NCBI RefSeq assembly: GCF_900112585.1
Contig: NZ_FOLY01000002.1
Span: 62,001 to 126,000, forward strand
Length of the DNA: 64,000 bases
Direction: 5' to 3'
From: Kushneria avicenniae
Lineage (GTDB): Bacteria > Pseudomonadota > Gammaproteobacteria > Pseudomonadales > Halomonadaceae
The position numbers were made by a program, and so were the translations under genes. Below are positions 9,026-17,150 of this stretch, one piece after another. Position 1 is the stretch's first letter. Each line of letters begins with the position of its first letter. A model generated the notes under the pieces. The model saw only the letters and a program-made list of their open reading frames with translations. It was not told the origin of the DNA and made no database searches.

Positions 9026-9355
9026 TCAGCGCTGATGGGCGTGGGGTTCCCGACGAATCTCGTATTCGCCTTCAAGCGTTGCGTGTGATCCGCTCCCTGC
9101 CGTCTGTCCCTGCCACGTCTGACCGTGGCGGGTCGCCTGCTTTTTCATGCGATGGCGCACCAGCGGCATCATGGCCCAGCCCAGCACAATGAAGAAAAGA
9201 GCCAGTACGCTGCCAAGCATCAGCAGGATGCCGAAGATCATCCAGGCACCCAGCATTTTCAGGACGCCGGGCTGGCGGGAGGGCTGTGCGGCGCGGGCGC
9301 GTGCCTTCATCTCTTCGGCCATGCGCCAGGCGGCGTTGTAACCTTGATCTGCCAT
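9026..9355 (-). CDS. small membrane protein, hypothetical
   Basis: A 109-residue protein. The start at 9355 was chosen for the GAGGAG ribosome site upstream; a longer frame to 9418 lacks one. After ~30 polar, basic residues come two closely spaced hydrophobic stretches (about residues 33-66) forming one or two membrane helices. A very basic RHRMKKQATRHG segment follows, then a polar tail with an acidic EGEYEIRRE motif. It would sit in the inner membrane with basic regions facing the cytoplasm. I do not recognise a family. It has its own terminator, and the upstream gap to rpmE2 is 272 bases, so it is probably transcribed alone or at the end of an rpmE2 message. Confidence 0.6.
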   Translation of the reverse strand: MADQGYNAAWRMAEEMKARARAAQPSRQPGVLKMLGAWMIFGILLMLGSVLALFFIVLGWAMMPLVRHRMKKQATRHGQTWQGQTAGSGSHATLEGEYEIRREPHAHQR

Positions 9356-9627
9356 GTAAACACTCCTCACGGGTAGTGGCTGAATCAAAATGGCTGATAA
9401 TAAGACAATAGCGCCCATGACGGGTTCATGCCCAGTATCGTGCTTCAGTCTGATTTATGTCACAGGGGAGTTGCTGAAAAGGAGGGGATCATGCGAAAGC
9501 GCAGAAAGCAGCCCTGACGCCCGAAAGAGAGTTATCGAGAAAACCTTCCGGGCATACAGGAGCGCTGCGGTGTTCGGGATATCGGACCGAACAGGGCCGT
9601 TCGAGACAGGCGGTGCCGCTCGGGAGC
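9356..9627. other. intergenic gap between rpmE2 and the membrane-protein gene
   Basis: No convincing protein gene is present. Two small items stand out. An eight-codon frame at 9491-9517 (plus strand, MRKRRKQP) sits behind a near-perfect AAGGAGG ribosome site. A TGTTCGG / CCGAACA inverted repeat lies near 9572-9594 without a T tract. Promoter signals for the downstream minus-strand gene are presumably here, but I cannot place them with confidence. Confidence 0.4.
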
Positions 9628-9888
9628 TTACTGCGCGCCGCGCGAACCGAAGTTGCCGAAGCGACGACGGAACTGGGCTGCACGACCTTCGGAGCTGGCC
9701 TGACGCTGCTGGCCGGTATAGAAGGGGTGCGAGGCAGAAGAGATATCCAGACGTACCAGCGGATAGGTGTCGCCTTCAAATTCAATGGTCTCGCTGGTGT
9801 TGACAGTCGAGCGAATCTTGAAGTGTGTATCAGCGTTGGTGTCGTGGAAGATCACCGTGCGGTACTGGGGGTGAATGCCTGATTTCAT
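9628..9888 (-). CDS. rpmE2: 50S ribosomal protein L31, type B (zinc-independent)
   Basis: An 86-residue protein that matches type B L31 (E. coli YkgM). It starts [16 protein letters not shown] and holds the conserved SHPFYTG and RRFGNFG elements. It has no cysteine, so it lacks the zinc ribbon of the C+ form of L31. In many bacteria this C- paralogue replaces zinc-bound L31 during zinc starvation under Zur control. I could not identify a clear Zur box upstream, so that regulation stays open; whether a zinc-binding L31 exists elsewhere in the genome is not visible here. A CGGAG ribosome site precedes the ATG. Confidence 0.96.
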   Translation of the reverse strand: MKSGIHPQYRTVIFHDTNADTHFKIRSTVNTSETIEFEGDTYPLVRLDISSASHPFYTGQQRQASSEGRAAQFRRRFGNFGSRGAQ

Positions 9889-10167
9889 GGCGCGCTCCGC
9901 GAAAATGTTGGTCAGCCAGATTTAATGGCCGGGTATGATGAGCCAGTGTCAATATTTTTTCAACCGTTTTCCGGGCGGCCCCGGTACCAGGCGACAGAAG
10001 GGCAGGGCAACGCAGACCGGAGGGAGGTTGTCAGGATAGCGGGCAGTACATCAGGCAGGCTGTGGCATGATCACCCGTCTTCAGGACGGTTTTGACGGGG
10101 AGTGACTTGTGGCACGGCCACGACCAGGTCACGCTGCCTCCGGTTGAATGGAAAGGAATATCAGGCA

Positions 10168-12531
10168 ATGCAGGCGATATCAGAGCGCTGGCCGCTGACG
10201 GGCATACGTCGGCTGTGGGCAATGGCCACACTGGTGCTGGTCATGCTGGCAATGATGCCGCAGGCCCACGCCTCGGCCGCAGACATGGCCGGGCTGGGAG
10301 CGGGCGGCAGTGACAGCGGCAGCAGCGAGCAGGCCTCTCCGGAGCAGATTCGCGACTCGCTTGATCAGCTGATTTCAACGCTTGAGAACAGTGATCAGCG
10401 TGCCTCGCTGATCAAGGGGCTGCGCGATCTCAGGCAGGCCAGTCAGGCCAGAATCGACAGTGATGAAGCGCAGGGGCCGCCGGGTGCCTCCGGGCGCGGC
10501 CTGCTGGGGGCGCTGGCGACCACGTTCGAGGAGGTCACCGGTCAGGATGGCGAAGGGCGCAGTCTGGTCGAGAGCTGGCAGCGCCGGGCCGATAATGCCC
10601 TGACCGATCTGTCCGGTCGGTTCAATGATCGCGGCAGCCGCTGGTCCCTGATCCGCGATTTTCTGATCACGCTGGCGGTGCAGCTGGCGGCAGGCCTGCT
10701 GCTCTATACGTTGATCCGGGCCGTGGGCAAACACTATGGCGTGGTGCAGCGACTGCCCGAGCAGCCGACGGCCGTCATGCTGATGCGCTACTGCCTGCGA
10801 AGGCTTCTGCCGATGGGGCTGGCCTTTGCCGGTACTCTGGTGGTGACCTTTCGAATGGGGCCAACGCCCGGCATGATTCTGGCGACTACGCTGGGCTGGG
10901 CGGCGCTGTGCGGCATGGTGTTTGCCTCGGTCTGCGAGGTGGTCTTTTCAATATTCTCCTGGGGGCATCGTCGCACGGCGCTGCGGCTTCTGCGCCAGCA
11001 GGCGGCGTGGCCGCTTTTCTATATCGGCAGTGTGGCGGCGCTGGGCGATGCCCTGAATGCCAGCCTGCTGACCGAGGCGCTGGGCGGCAGCCTGGCCGGC
11101 TTCAGTGCCGAGATCGTCAACATTGCCGCGGTGCTGCTGACCGGGTTTTTTGTGGTGCGCTTTCGCCGCCCGATTCGCCATCTGATTCGTAACCGACCGC
11201 TGAGCCACCGTCGTCAGGCCGGGGCCATCAGTGATCTGATTCAGGTGCTGGGCAGGGTCTGGCACATTCCGGCGCTTTTGATTGTGGCCGCCTCGCTGCT
11301 GGCGATTCTGACCTACAGCGGCGATGTGCGCTCGGTGTTTGCACGCGCCCTTTTGACGGCAGCACTGATGATCGTGACCCTGATCGTGACCGGGCTGTTG
11401 CGTCGCAGCAGTCAGCAGGTGCGTCAGCGGCCGCGCCGTTCACTCTATGTTCGTCGTCTGACCCGGTTTGGCTATGTGCTGGCGCATCTGGCCTGCTGGA
11501 TCATCTTTGCCGAGTGCGCCGCACAGAGCTGGGGTTTTTCGATCCTCAACCTTGGCCGGACCGGCGGGGTAGGCGAGCGTATCGCCCAGCCGCTGTTCAG
11601 TATCGGGCTGACGGTGCTGGTCTGCTGGCTGATCTGGATTCTGACTGATACCGCCATCCATCGCGCGATGACCTCGACCTCGCGCTCTCAGCGCGGTCGC
11701 GCGCGCCGGGCACGGGCCGAAACGATCACACCGCTGATGCGCAACGTGGTGTTTGTCACCATCGTGGTGATCGGCTCGATCGTGGCGCTGGCCAATCTGG
11801 GCGTCAATGTGACGCCGCTGCTGGCTGGTGCCGGTGTCATCGGTCTGGCGGTCGGTTTTGGCGCCCAGACGCTGGTGCAGGATCTGATCACCGGTATCTT
11901 CATTCTGGTGGAGGACACTCTGGCCATTGACGACTTTGTGGATGTGGGCGGCAACTTGGGGACGGTCGAAAAACTCAGTCTGCGCACCATTCGCCTGCGC
12001 GATCTGGATGGCATCGTTCACTCGGTGCCCTTCAGCCAGATCAAGGCGGTCCAGAACTACTCGCGCGAATTCGGCTACGCCATGTTCCGGGTGCGCGTGC
12101 CGCAGCGCATGACCATCGATCGTGCCATCGAGATGATTCAGGAGACCGCCGGCGGCATGCGCAACGACCCGCTGTTTCGCTTCAAGATCTGGTCGGCGCT
12201 CGAGATGCAGGGGGTGGAGAGCTTTACGGAGGGCTCGGCCATCGTAAGGGCGCGCTTTCGTACCGCGCCGGTCATGCAGTGGGAAGTGGCCCGCGAGTTC
12301 AACCTGCGTCTCAAGCGACGCATGGACGAGGAGGGCTTTGATCTGGCCGTGCCGCGTACCAGCCTTCATATCGAGAACCTCGATGGTCTGCTGGAGCATC
12401 TTCAGGGCCGGGGAGACGGCAGCACCCGGGAAAGCGCTGATGTAGTGGCAACGCCACCCGAACCCCGCGATGAGGAGGGCGACAGCGCGCCGGACGCCCC
12501 CGCAGAGGGGGATGCCCCCTCAAAACCCTGA
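10168..12531 (+). CDS. large MscS-family mechanosensitive channel, YbiO-like
   Basis: A 787-residue membrane protein. The N-terminus is a signal peptide (hydrophobic core near residues 17-32, cleavage around AHA-SAA), followed by a periplasmic part of about 125 residues with a low-complexity Gly/Ser stretch. About ten membrane helices follow. The MscS core is near residues 530-650: the glycine/alanine-rich pore helix PLLAGAGVIGLAVGFGAQTLVQD, then the beta domain with FVDVGGNLGTVE and the HSVPFSQI segment. Size and layout resemble E. coli YbiO (741 aa). Such channels open on hypo-osmotic shock to release solutes, which suits a halotolerant cell that accumulates osmolytes. The C-terminal ~40 residues are an acidic, proline-rich tail. 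The start at 10168 is chosen for the signal peptide. Confidence 0.9.
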   Translation: MQAISERWPLTGIRRLWAMATLVLVMLAMMPQAHASAADMAGLGAGGSDSGSSEQASPEQIRDSLDQLISTLENSDQRASLIKGLRDLRQASQARIDSDEAQGPPGASGRGLLGALATTFEEVTGQDGEGRSLVESWQRRADNALTDLSGRFNDRGSRWSLIRDFLITLAVQLAAGLLLYTLIRAVGKHYGVVQRLPEQPTAVMLMRYCLRRLLPMGLAFAGTLVVTFRMGPTPGMILATTLGWAALCGMVFASVCEVVFSIFSWGHRRTALRLLRQQAAWPLFYIGSVAALGDALNASLLTEALGGSLAGFSAEIVNIAAVLLTGFFVVRFRRPIRHLIRNRPLSHRRQAGAISDLIQVLGRVWHIPALLIVAASLLAILTYSGDVRSVFARALLTAALMIVTLIVTGLLRRSSQQVRQRPRRSLYVRRLTRFGYVLAHLACWIIFAECAAQSWGFSILNLGRTGGVGERIAQPLFSIGLTVLVCWLIWILTDTAIHRAMTSTSRSQRGRARRARAETITPLMRNVVFVTIVVIGSIVALANLGVNVTPLLAGAGVIGLAVGFGAQTLVQDLITGIFILVEDTLAIDDFVDVGGNLGTVEKLSLRTIRLRDLDGIVHSVPFSQIKAVQNYSREFGYAMFRVRVPQRMTIDRAIEMIQETAGGMRNDPLFRFKIWSALEMQGVESFTEGSAIVRARFRTAPVMQWEVAREFNLRLKRRMDEEGFDLAVPRTSLHIENLDGLLEHLQGRGDGSTRESADVVATPPEPRDEEGDSAPDAPAEGDAPSKP

Positions 12532-12550
12532 TCCAGCGCTGTAGTCACGC

Positions 12551-13576
12551 TTACCCGGTGTCGCCGGGCAGGTGAAGATGGCCCCGTACCACCTGACGGG
12601 TGCCGCGTCGGCTGCCGGATTGCAGGGCGTCCTTGATCAGATCCATGGCCTGGGTGGCCATGGTGACCAGATCATGACGGATCGAGGGAATCTCCATGCC
12701 CAGCAGTTCGGCCCCGGCAATGCCGTCGATGCAGAAAAGACGCGGCCCGCCGGGCTGTTCCGGCAGGGGCAGGCCGGCCCGGCGATAGGCACTCAGGATG
12801 CCCAGCGTGATCTGGTTGTTGAGACCGATCAGGGCATCCGGTAGCGGTGGCCGGGCCAGCCTCTCTTCCAGAAATTGCCCGACAGGCGCCATGGAGAAGT
12901 CGCCGTAGTGCACCTCAAGGGCGATATCGCTGCCGGCCAGCGCTTCACGAATGCCTGACACCCGCCCGATGGTAACCAGCGAGTCCGACGGTCCCGACAG
13001 GATCAACAGCCGCTCGACCGGCTGGCGCCGCATCCACATGCCGGCCTGATAGCCGCAGTCCAGATTGTCGATGTAGACCCCGCCGTGGTGCGGCGCCGCC
13101 ACTTCGCGATCCATCAGAATAACGGCAATGCCTGCCTGTTCCAGCCGCTCGAAGTAAGCCGGACGATAGCGCCGATCGGAAGAGATGACGGTCAGAATGA
13201 TGCCGTCCACCCCACAGGCAATCAGCCGATCGACGGCCGCCTCTTCCTGAGCCGGTGAATCATGAGAGTCCATGATCAGCACATCCATCCGGCGCGCTTC
13301 TCCCAGCTGCGAAACGGCGCAGGCCAGCTCATGAAAAAAGGGGTTGTTCAGCTGCGGATTGATGACGCCAATGACCGGGCACCTTTCGGGCGTGTCGGCG
13401 GCACGCTGTCTGGCCACATATCCCATTGTCCGCGCTGTCTCGAGTACTCGCTGACGGGTCTGTGGATGCAACTGCTCGGGGGCGCTGAAGGCGCGCGAGA
13501 CGGTAATCGTGCTGACGCCGGCCTCGAGGGCGACATCCTTTAGCCGGACTCTGGTAGAAGGGGACGAGGACTCCAT
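12551..13576 (-). CDS. LacI-family transcriptional regulator of the polyol locus
   Basis: A 341-residue LacI/GalR-type repressor. The DNA-binding helix-turn-helix and hinge lie near residues 10-60 (RLKDVALEAGVSTITVSRAFS, then QTRQRVLETARTMGYVA). A periplasmic-binding-like effector domain follows (VIGVINPQLNNPFFHELA... GVDGIILT). The start at 13576 has a GGAGCAGGAG ribosome site. It is transcribed divergently from the polyol ABC/dehydrogenase operon across a 352-base AT-rich gap, so it very probably controls that operon and answers to a polyol or its ketose. Related mannitol operons in Pseudomonas use an AraC-type MtlR instead, so the control logic here differs. The effector is unknown. Confidence 0.9.
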   Translation of the reverse strand: MESSSPSTRVRLKDVALEAGVSTITVSRAFSAPEQLHPQTRQRVLETARTMGYVARQRAADTPERCPVIGVINPQLNNPFFHELACAVSQLGEARRMDVLIMDSHDSPAQEEAAVDRLIACGVDGIILTVISSDRRYRPAYFERLEQAGIAVILMDREVAAPHHGGVYIDNLDCGYQAGMWMRRQPVERLLILSGPSDSLVTIGRVSGIREALAGSDIALEVHYGDFSMAPVGQFLEERLARPPLPDALIGLNNQITLGILSAYRRAGLPLPEQPGGPRLFCIDGIAGAELLGMEIPSIRHDLVTMATQAMDLIKDALQSGSRRGTRQVVRGHLHLPGDTG

Positions 13577-13640
13577 GAGGCTCCTGCTCCGTGGCTCTGA
13601 AAGAATGCGTCGATGACCATCAGGCTGTATTGAGTAATAT

Positions 13641-13657
13641 CTATCATTTTTTGTCAT
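13641..13657 (-). promoter_or_regulatory. candidate operator, copy 1 of inverted 17-mer pair
   Basis: On the minus strand this reads ATGACAAAAAATGATAG. It differs from the plus-strand element at 13843-13859 at only two positions, giving a shared form ATGAYAAAAAATGAYAG. It lies 64 bases upstream of the regulator start. The two copies face opposite ways, one near each divergent gene. Binding by the LacI-type protein is inference; the element is not a classic LacI palindrome with a central CG. Confidence 0.4.
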
Positions 13658-13842
13658 CCGGAGTGCGGTCAAAACGATAAAAAAAGCTGCGACATTCGTC
13701 GGCCATGACAGATGTTGTTTTTCTACAGGGATGTGTCAATTGGTCTTAATTATCAGTATATATCTGTTTTATTGGCGTTTTTATTAACGTCGTAAAGTTG
13801 CGATCCCCTCGATCCTGATTAACGATAAGCGCATGACGATAA

Positions 13843-13859
13843 ATGATAAAAAATGACAG
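13843..13859 (+). promoter_or_regulatory. candidate operator, copy 2 of inverted 17-mer pair
   Basis: The plus strand reads ATGATAAAAAATGACAG, 15 of 17 identical to the minus-strand element at 13641-13657. It directly follows an ACGATAA copy and lies about 70 bases before the binding-protein start, a plausible position for repressor or activator action on the polyol operon. Confidence 0.4.
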
Positions 13860-13928
13860 AAAGCGGGTGCGCCCGTTTGTTCATGCGCCTCGCGACAGGG
13901 GCCGCCAACACCAGGGGTAACCACGACA

Positions 13929-15236
13929 ATGAAAACACCATGGATCATGCTGCTGGCAGGAATGGGATGTGTCGGCATGGCGCAGGCACAAACCACCATT
14001 ACGGTGGCCACCGTCAACAACCCGGATATGGTCACCATGCAGAAGATGACCAGGGCCTTCAACGAGGCGCATCCGGACATCCGGGTCAATTACGTGACGC
14101 TGGCCGAAAACGAGCTGCGCCAGAAAATCACGACCGACATTTCAAGTGGGGGCGGGCAGTACGACGTCATTACCGTCAGCAACTACGAAACGCCGATCTG
14201 GGCCAAAAACGGCTGGCTCAGGCCGATGGATCATCTGCCGGAGAGCTATCGGGTCGATGATCTGATTCCGACCGTGCGCCAGGGGCTCTCCTTTGACGAC
14301 AAGCTGTATGCCCTGCCGTTCTATGCCGAGTCGTCGATGACCTACTACCGCAAGGACCTGTTCGAGAAGGCCGGCATCGAGATGCCCGACCATCCGACCT
14401 GGAGCCAGATGCAGGAGTTTGCCCAGAAGATACACGACCCGAAAAACGGGGTGTACGGCATCTGTCTGCGCGGGCTGCCGGGCTGGGGCGAGAACATGGC
14501 GCTGTTCAGCACCATGGTGAACAGTTTTGGCGGGCGCTGGTTCAACGAACAATGGACGCCGCAGCTGACCTCGCAGGCGTGGAAAAACGCAGCCAATGCC
14601 TACAAGACCCTGCTGACCCAGTACGGCCCGCCGGGGTCGACCTCCAACGGCTTTACCGAAACGGAAACGCTTTTTGCCAATGGTCAGTGTGGCATGTGGG
14701 TGGATTCCACGGTTGGTGCCGGCTACCTCTCCAACCCCGATAACTCGAAGGTGCATGAGCATCTGGGATTTGCTCAGGCGCCGCATGAGACCACCGAGGC
14801 CGGCTCGAGCTGGCTCTATTCCTGGGCGCTGGCGGTGCCGGAATCGGCCAAAAATCCGGAAGCGGCGCAGACCTTCGTCGACTGGGCGACCTCGGCCGAC
14901 TACATCCAGAGCGTGGCCGATGAACACGGCTGGCTGTCAGTGCCGCCGGGCACCCGCGAATCGACCTATGACAGCGAGGGCTATCAAAAGGTCGCGCCCT
15001 TTGCCGGGCTGGTCGAGGAAGCCATCGCCAGCGCCGACCCGGAGCACCCGACTGCAGAGCCGGTGCCTTATACCGGTATCCAGTTCATCAGCATTCCGCA
15101 GTTTCAGGCCATCGGTACGCGGGTCGGTCAGATCATGGCCGGTATCCTGAGTGGACAGACCAGCGTTGATCAGGGCCTTGATCAGGCTCAGACCTTCACC
15201 GAGCGGCTGATGCGTCGCGCCGACGTCGCGAAGTAA
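13929..15236 (+). CDS. mtlE: polyol ABC transporter substrate-binding protein (MtlE/SmoE type)
   Basis: A 435-residue family 1 extracellular solute-binding protein. A signal peptide (MKTPWIMLLAGMGCVGMAQA) should be cleaved before QTTITVATVNN; the Cys at 14 is not in a lipobox. Family features include the early VNNPDMVTMQKMTRAFNEAHPDI element and the later CGMWVDSTVGAGYL ligand-cleft region. It is typical of mannitol/sorbitol (polyol) importers of the SmoE/MtlE group. It is the first gene of an operon with two permeases, an ATPase, polyol dehydrogenase and xylulokinase, which supports polyol uptake. Binding proteins are needed in excess over permeases, and two hairpins lie just after this gene (15251-15304). 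Confidence 0.9.
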   Translation: MKTPWIMLLAGMGCVGMAQAQTTITVATVNNPDMVTMQKMTRAFNEAHPDIRVNYVTLAENELRQKITTDISSGGGQYDVITVSNYETPIWAKNGWLRPMDHLPESYRVDDLIPTVRQGLSFDDKLYALPFYAESSMTYYRKDLFEKAGIEMPDHPTWSQMQEFAQKIHDPKNGVYGICLRGLPGWGENMALFSTMVNSFGGRWFNEQWTPQLTSQAWKNAANAYKTLLTQYGPPGSTSNGFTETETLFANGQCGMWVDSTVGAGYLSNPDNSKVHEHLGFAQAPHETTEAGSSWLYSWALAVPESAKNPEAAQTFVDWATSADYIQSVADEHGWLSVPPGTRESTYDSEGYQKVAPFAGLVEEAIASADPEHPTAEPVPYTGIQFISIPQFQAIGTRVGQIMAGILSGQTSVDQGLDQAQTFTERLMRRADVAK

Positions 15237-15250
15237 TCGATGCCGCCTTC

Positions 15251-15304
15251 GTCACCGGCTTGCGGTGACTGGTGTGACCACGCGGAGACCTGCTGCGTGG
15301 TCAC
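15251..15304 (+). repeat. two adjacent hairpins between binding-protein and permease genes
   Basis: Stem 1 is GTCACCG / CGGTGAC (15251-15269, five-base loop). Stem 2 is GTGACCACGC / GCGTGGTCAC (15274-15304, 11-base loop), followed by TTTT. Their place after the first gene fits partial termination or protection of the binding-protein message, as known for other ABC operons such as malE-malF. Confidence 0.55.
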
Positions 15305-15339
15305 TTTTGCTGATGATTCCTGCCGTGCGAGGCCATGAC

Positions 15340-16242
15340 ATGAGTGCTTCCCCAACCGATGCATCTCCCGGCAAGCGGGCACCGACCAAGCGCCTGATGG
15401 CGCCGTCGGTGCTGTTTCTGCTGGTCTGGATGATCGTCCCGCTGGCAATGACGCTGTACTACTCGTTCCAGGACTACAACCTGATGATGCCGGACATGCG
15501 CGGCTTCGCAGGGGGATTGAGCTATGAGCTGCTCTTTACCGATCCCGTGTTCTGGGACGCATTGCTCAATACGCTGCTGCTGGTCGCGACCTGTCTACTG
15601 GTGACGGTCGTGGCGGGGCTGGCACTGGCGCTTTTGTTCAATCGCACCTTTGTCGGGCGAGGCATCGCGCGGACGCTGGCCATCTCGCCGTTTTTTGTCA
15701 TGCCGGTCGTTACCGGGCTGATCTGGAAATACATGCTGCTGGACCCGGTCTACGGGCTGTTTTCCTGGGTGATGCGCTCGATCGGGCTGGAGCCCGTTCA
15801 GTGGCTGTCGAGCTACCCGCTGCTGTCGGTGGTGATGATGATCAGCTGGGAGTGGACACCCTTTGCGCTGCTGATCCTGCTCACCGGGCTTCAGTCGCTG
15901 CCGGAAGATCAGCTCGAGGCCGTTCGTCTGGATGGCGCCAATCGCTGGCAGGAGTTTCGCCACATCGTGCTGCCGCATCTGGGCCAGGTGCTCTATGTCG
16001 TCATCATGCTGGAGAGCATCTTCTTTCTGACCTCCTTTGCCGAGATCTATGCCACCACCAGCGGCGGCCCGGGCACGGCGACCACCAACCTGCCGTACTA
16101 CATCTATCTAAGCGCGTTTTTCCAGTACGACATCGGCCTCTCCTCGGCAGCAGCCATTGGCGCGGTGGTGCTGGCCAACATCTTTGCCATTTTCCTGATC
16201 CGGTTCGTGGCCGGTAACCTCAATGCGGGGAGCCAACGATGA
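15340..16242 (+). CDS. mtlF: polyol ABC transporter permease 1 (MtlF/SmoF type)
   Basis: A 300-residue inner-membrane permease of the MalF/SmoF group with about six helices. The cytoplasmic EAA loop, which contacts the ATPase, is visible near residues 190-210 (EDQLEAVRLDGANRWQEFRHIVLP). The start at 15340 was chosen for the GCGAGG ribosome site; a longer frame from 15265 runs through the upstream hairpins and is unlikely. The stop overlaps the next permease start by four bases (ATGA), showing translational coupling. It pairs with the second permease to form the membrane channel of the polyol importer. Confidence 0.92.
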   Translation: MSASPTDASPGKRAPTKRLMAPSVLFLLVWMIVPLAMTLYYSFQDYNLMMPDMRGFAGGLSYELLFTDPVFWDALLNTLLLVATCLLVTVVAGLALALLFNRTFVGRGIARTLAISPFFVMPVVTGLIWKYMLLDPVYGLFSWVMRSIGLEPVQWLSSYPLLSVVMMISWEWTPFALLILLTGLQSLPEDQLEAVRLDGANRWQEFRHIVLPHLGQVLYVVIMLESIFFLTSFAEIYATTSGGPGTATTNLPYYIYLSAFFQYDIGLSSAAAIGAVVLANIFAIFLIRFVAGNLNAGSQR

Positions 16243-17093
16243 CTGCATCCAACGCTGATCGCACGCCCGGACGCAAGGCAGGCTCCGGCGGTACGGCGCT
16301 GACGCTGCTGGCCTGGTTGATCGGGATTGCGATGTTCTTTCCCATCTTCTGGGTGGTGCTGACGGCGCTCAAGACCGAGCAGACGGCGTTCAGCATGACG
16401 CCGACCTTTATCTTTTCGCCCACGCTCGAGAGCTTTCGCAGCGCGCTGGCCCAGGGCAGTGGCTACTGGCACTACGCCCTCAACTCGGTGATTACCGCCT
16501 TCGGCTCGACGCTGGTGGGGCTGGCGCTGGCGATTCCGGCGGCCTATGCCATGGCGTTTTTCCCTTCCAGACGCACCGACTTCACGCTGGTCTGGATGGT
16601 TTCGACCAAGTTCATCCCGGCCGTGGGGGTTCTGATCCCGGTGTTTCTGGTCTATCGCTCGCTGGGGCTGATTGATACCCGACTGGGGCTGACGATGCTG
16701 TTCACCGCCATGAACCTGCCCATCATGGTGTGGATGGTGTACTCCTACTTTCGCGATATTCCGATCGACATCATCGAAGCGGCCAGCATCGATGGCGCCG
16801 GTACGGCCCAGACCATGTTTCGCGTCATTTTACCTCTGGCCCTTCCCGGCCTGGCCTCGACCGGCCTGCTGGCGCTGATTCTGGCCTGGAACGAGTCGTT
16901 CTGGAGTCTGACCATGACCGACTACCACGCGGCCACGCTGGCGGTGTACACGGCCTCGTTCAAAAGCGGCGAAGGACTTTTCTGGGCGCGACTGTCGGCG
17001 GCTTCGGTACTGACCATTGCCCCCATTGTTGTGCTGGGGTGGTTCGCCCAGCGTCAGATGGTCCGCGGGCTGACCTTTGGCGCCGTCAAATAG
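16239..17093 (+). CDS. mtlG: polyol ABC transporter permease 2 (MtlG/SmoG type)
   Basis: A 284-residue permease of the MalG/SmoG group. It starts inside the stop of the first permease and has about six hydrophobic helices. The EAA loop is near residues 183-202 (DIIEAASIDGAGTAQTMFRVILP). The C-terminal WFAQRQMVRGLTFGAVK is the standard end of MalG-like subunits. Together with the preceding permease it forms the transmembrane pathway, energised by the ATPase encoded 57 bases downstream. Confidence 0.92.
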   Translation: MTASNADRTPGRKAGSGGTALTLLAWLIGIAMFFPIFWVVLTALKTEQTAFSMTPTFIFSPTLESFRSALAQGSGYWHYALNSVITAFGSTLVGLALAIPAAYAMAFFPSRRTDFTLVWMVSTKFIPAVGVLIPVFLVYRSLGLIDTRLGLTMLFTAMNLPIMVWMVYSYFRDIPIDIIEAASIDGAGTAQTMFRVILPLALPGLASTGLLALILAWNESFWSLTMTDYHAATLAVYTASFKSGEGLFWARLSAASVLTIAPIVVLGWFAQRQMVRGLTFGAVK

Positions 17094-17150
17094 GCGCATT
17101 GAATCGATCTGCGCAGCCGGATGGCTGTGCCTGGAAAAGGAAGCGCTTCG

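Larger units (their letters stand above)
13577..13928. promoter_or_regulatory. divergent AT-rich control region of the polyol locus
   Basis: This 352-base gap contains no gene. It is clearly AT-richer than its surroundings and should hold both the regulator promoter and the operon promoter. Visible structure: two inverted copies of a 17-base element (13641-13657 and 13843-13859), and three copies of ACGATAA on the plus strand (13674-13680, 13822-13828, 13836-13842). The SBP start is preceded by an AGGGG ribosome site. I could not settle -35/-10 pairs. Confidence 0.7.

Noticed and set aside
9572-9594. TGTTCGG / CCGAACA inverted repeat as rpmE2 terminator
   Set aside because: Stem is short with a long loop and no T run follows on either strand.
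9889-10167. Zur box for rpmE2
   Set aside because: No palindrome close to the known gammaproteobacterial Zur consensus could be found by eye.
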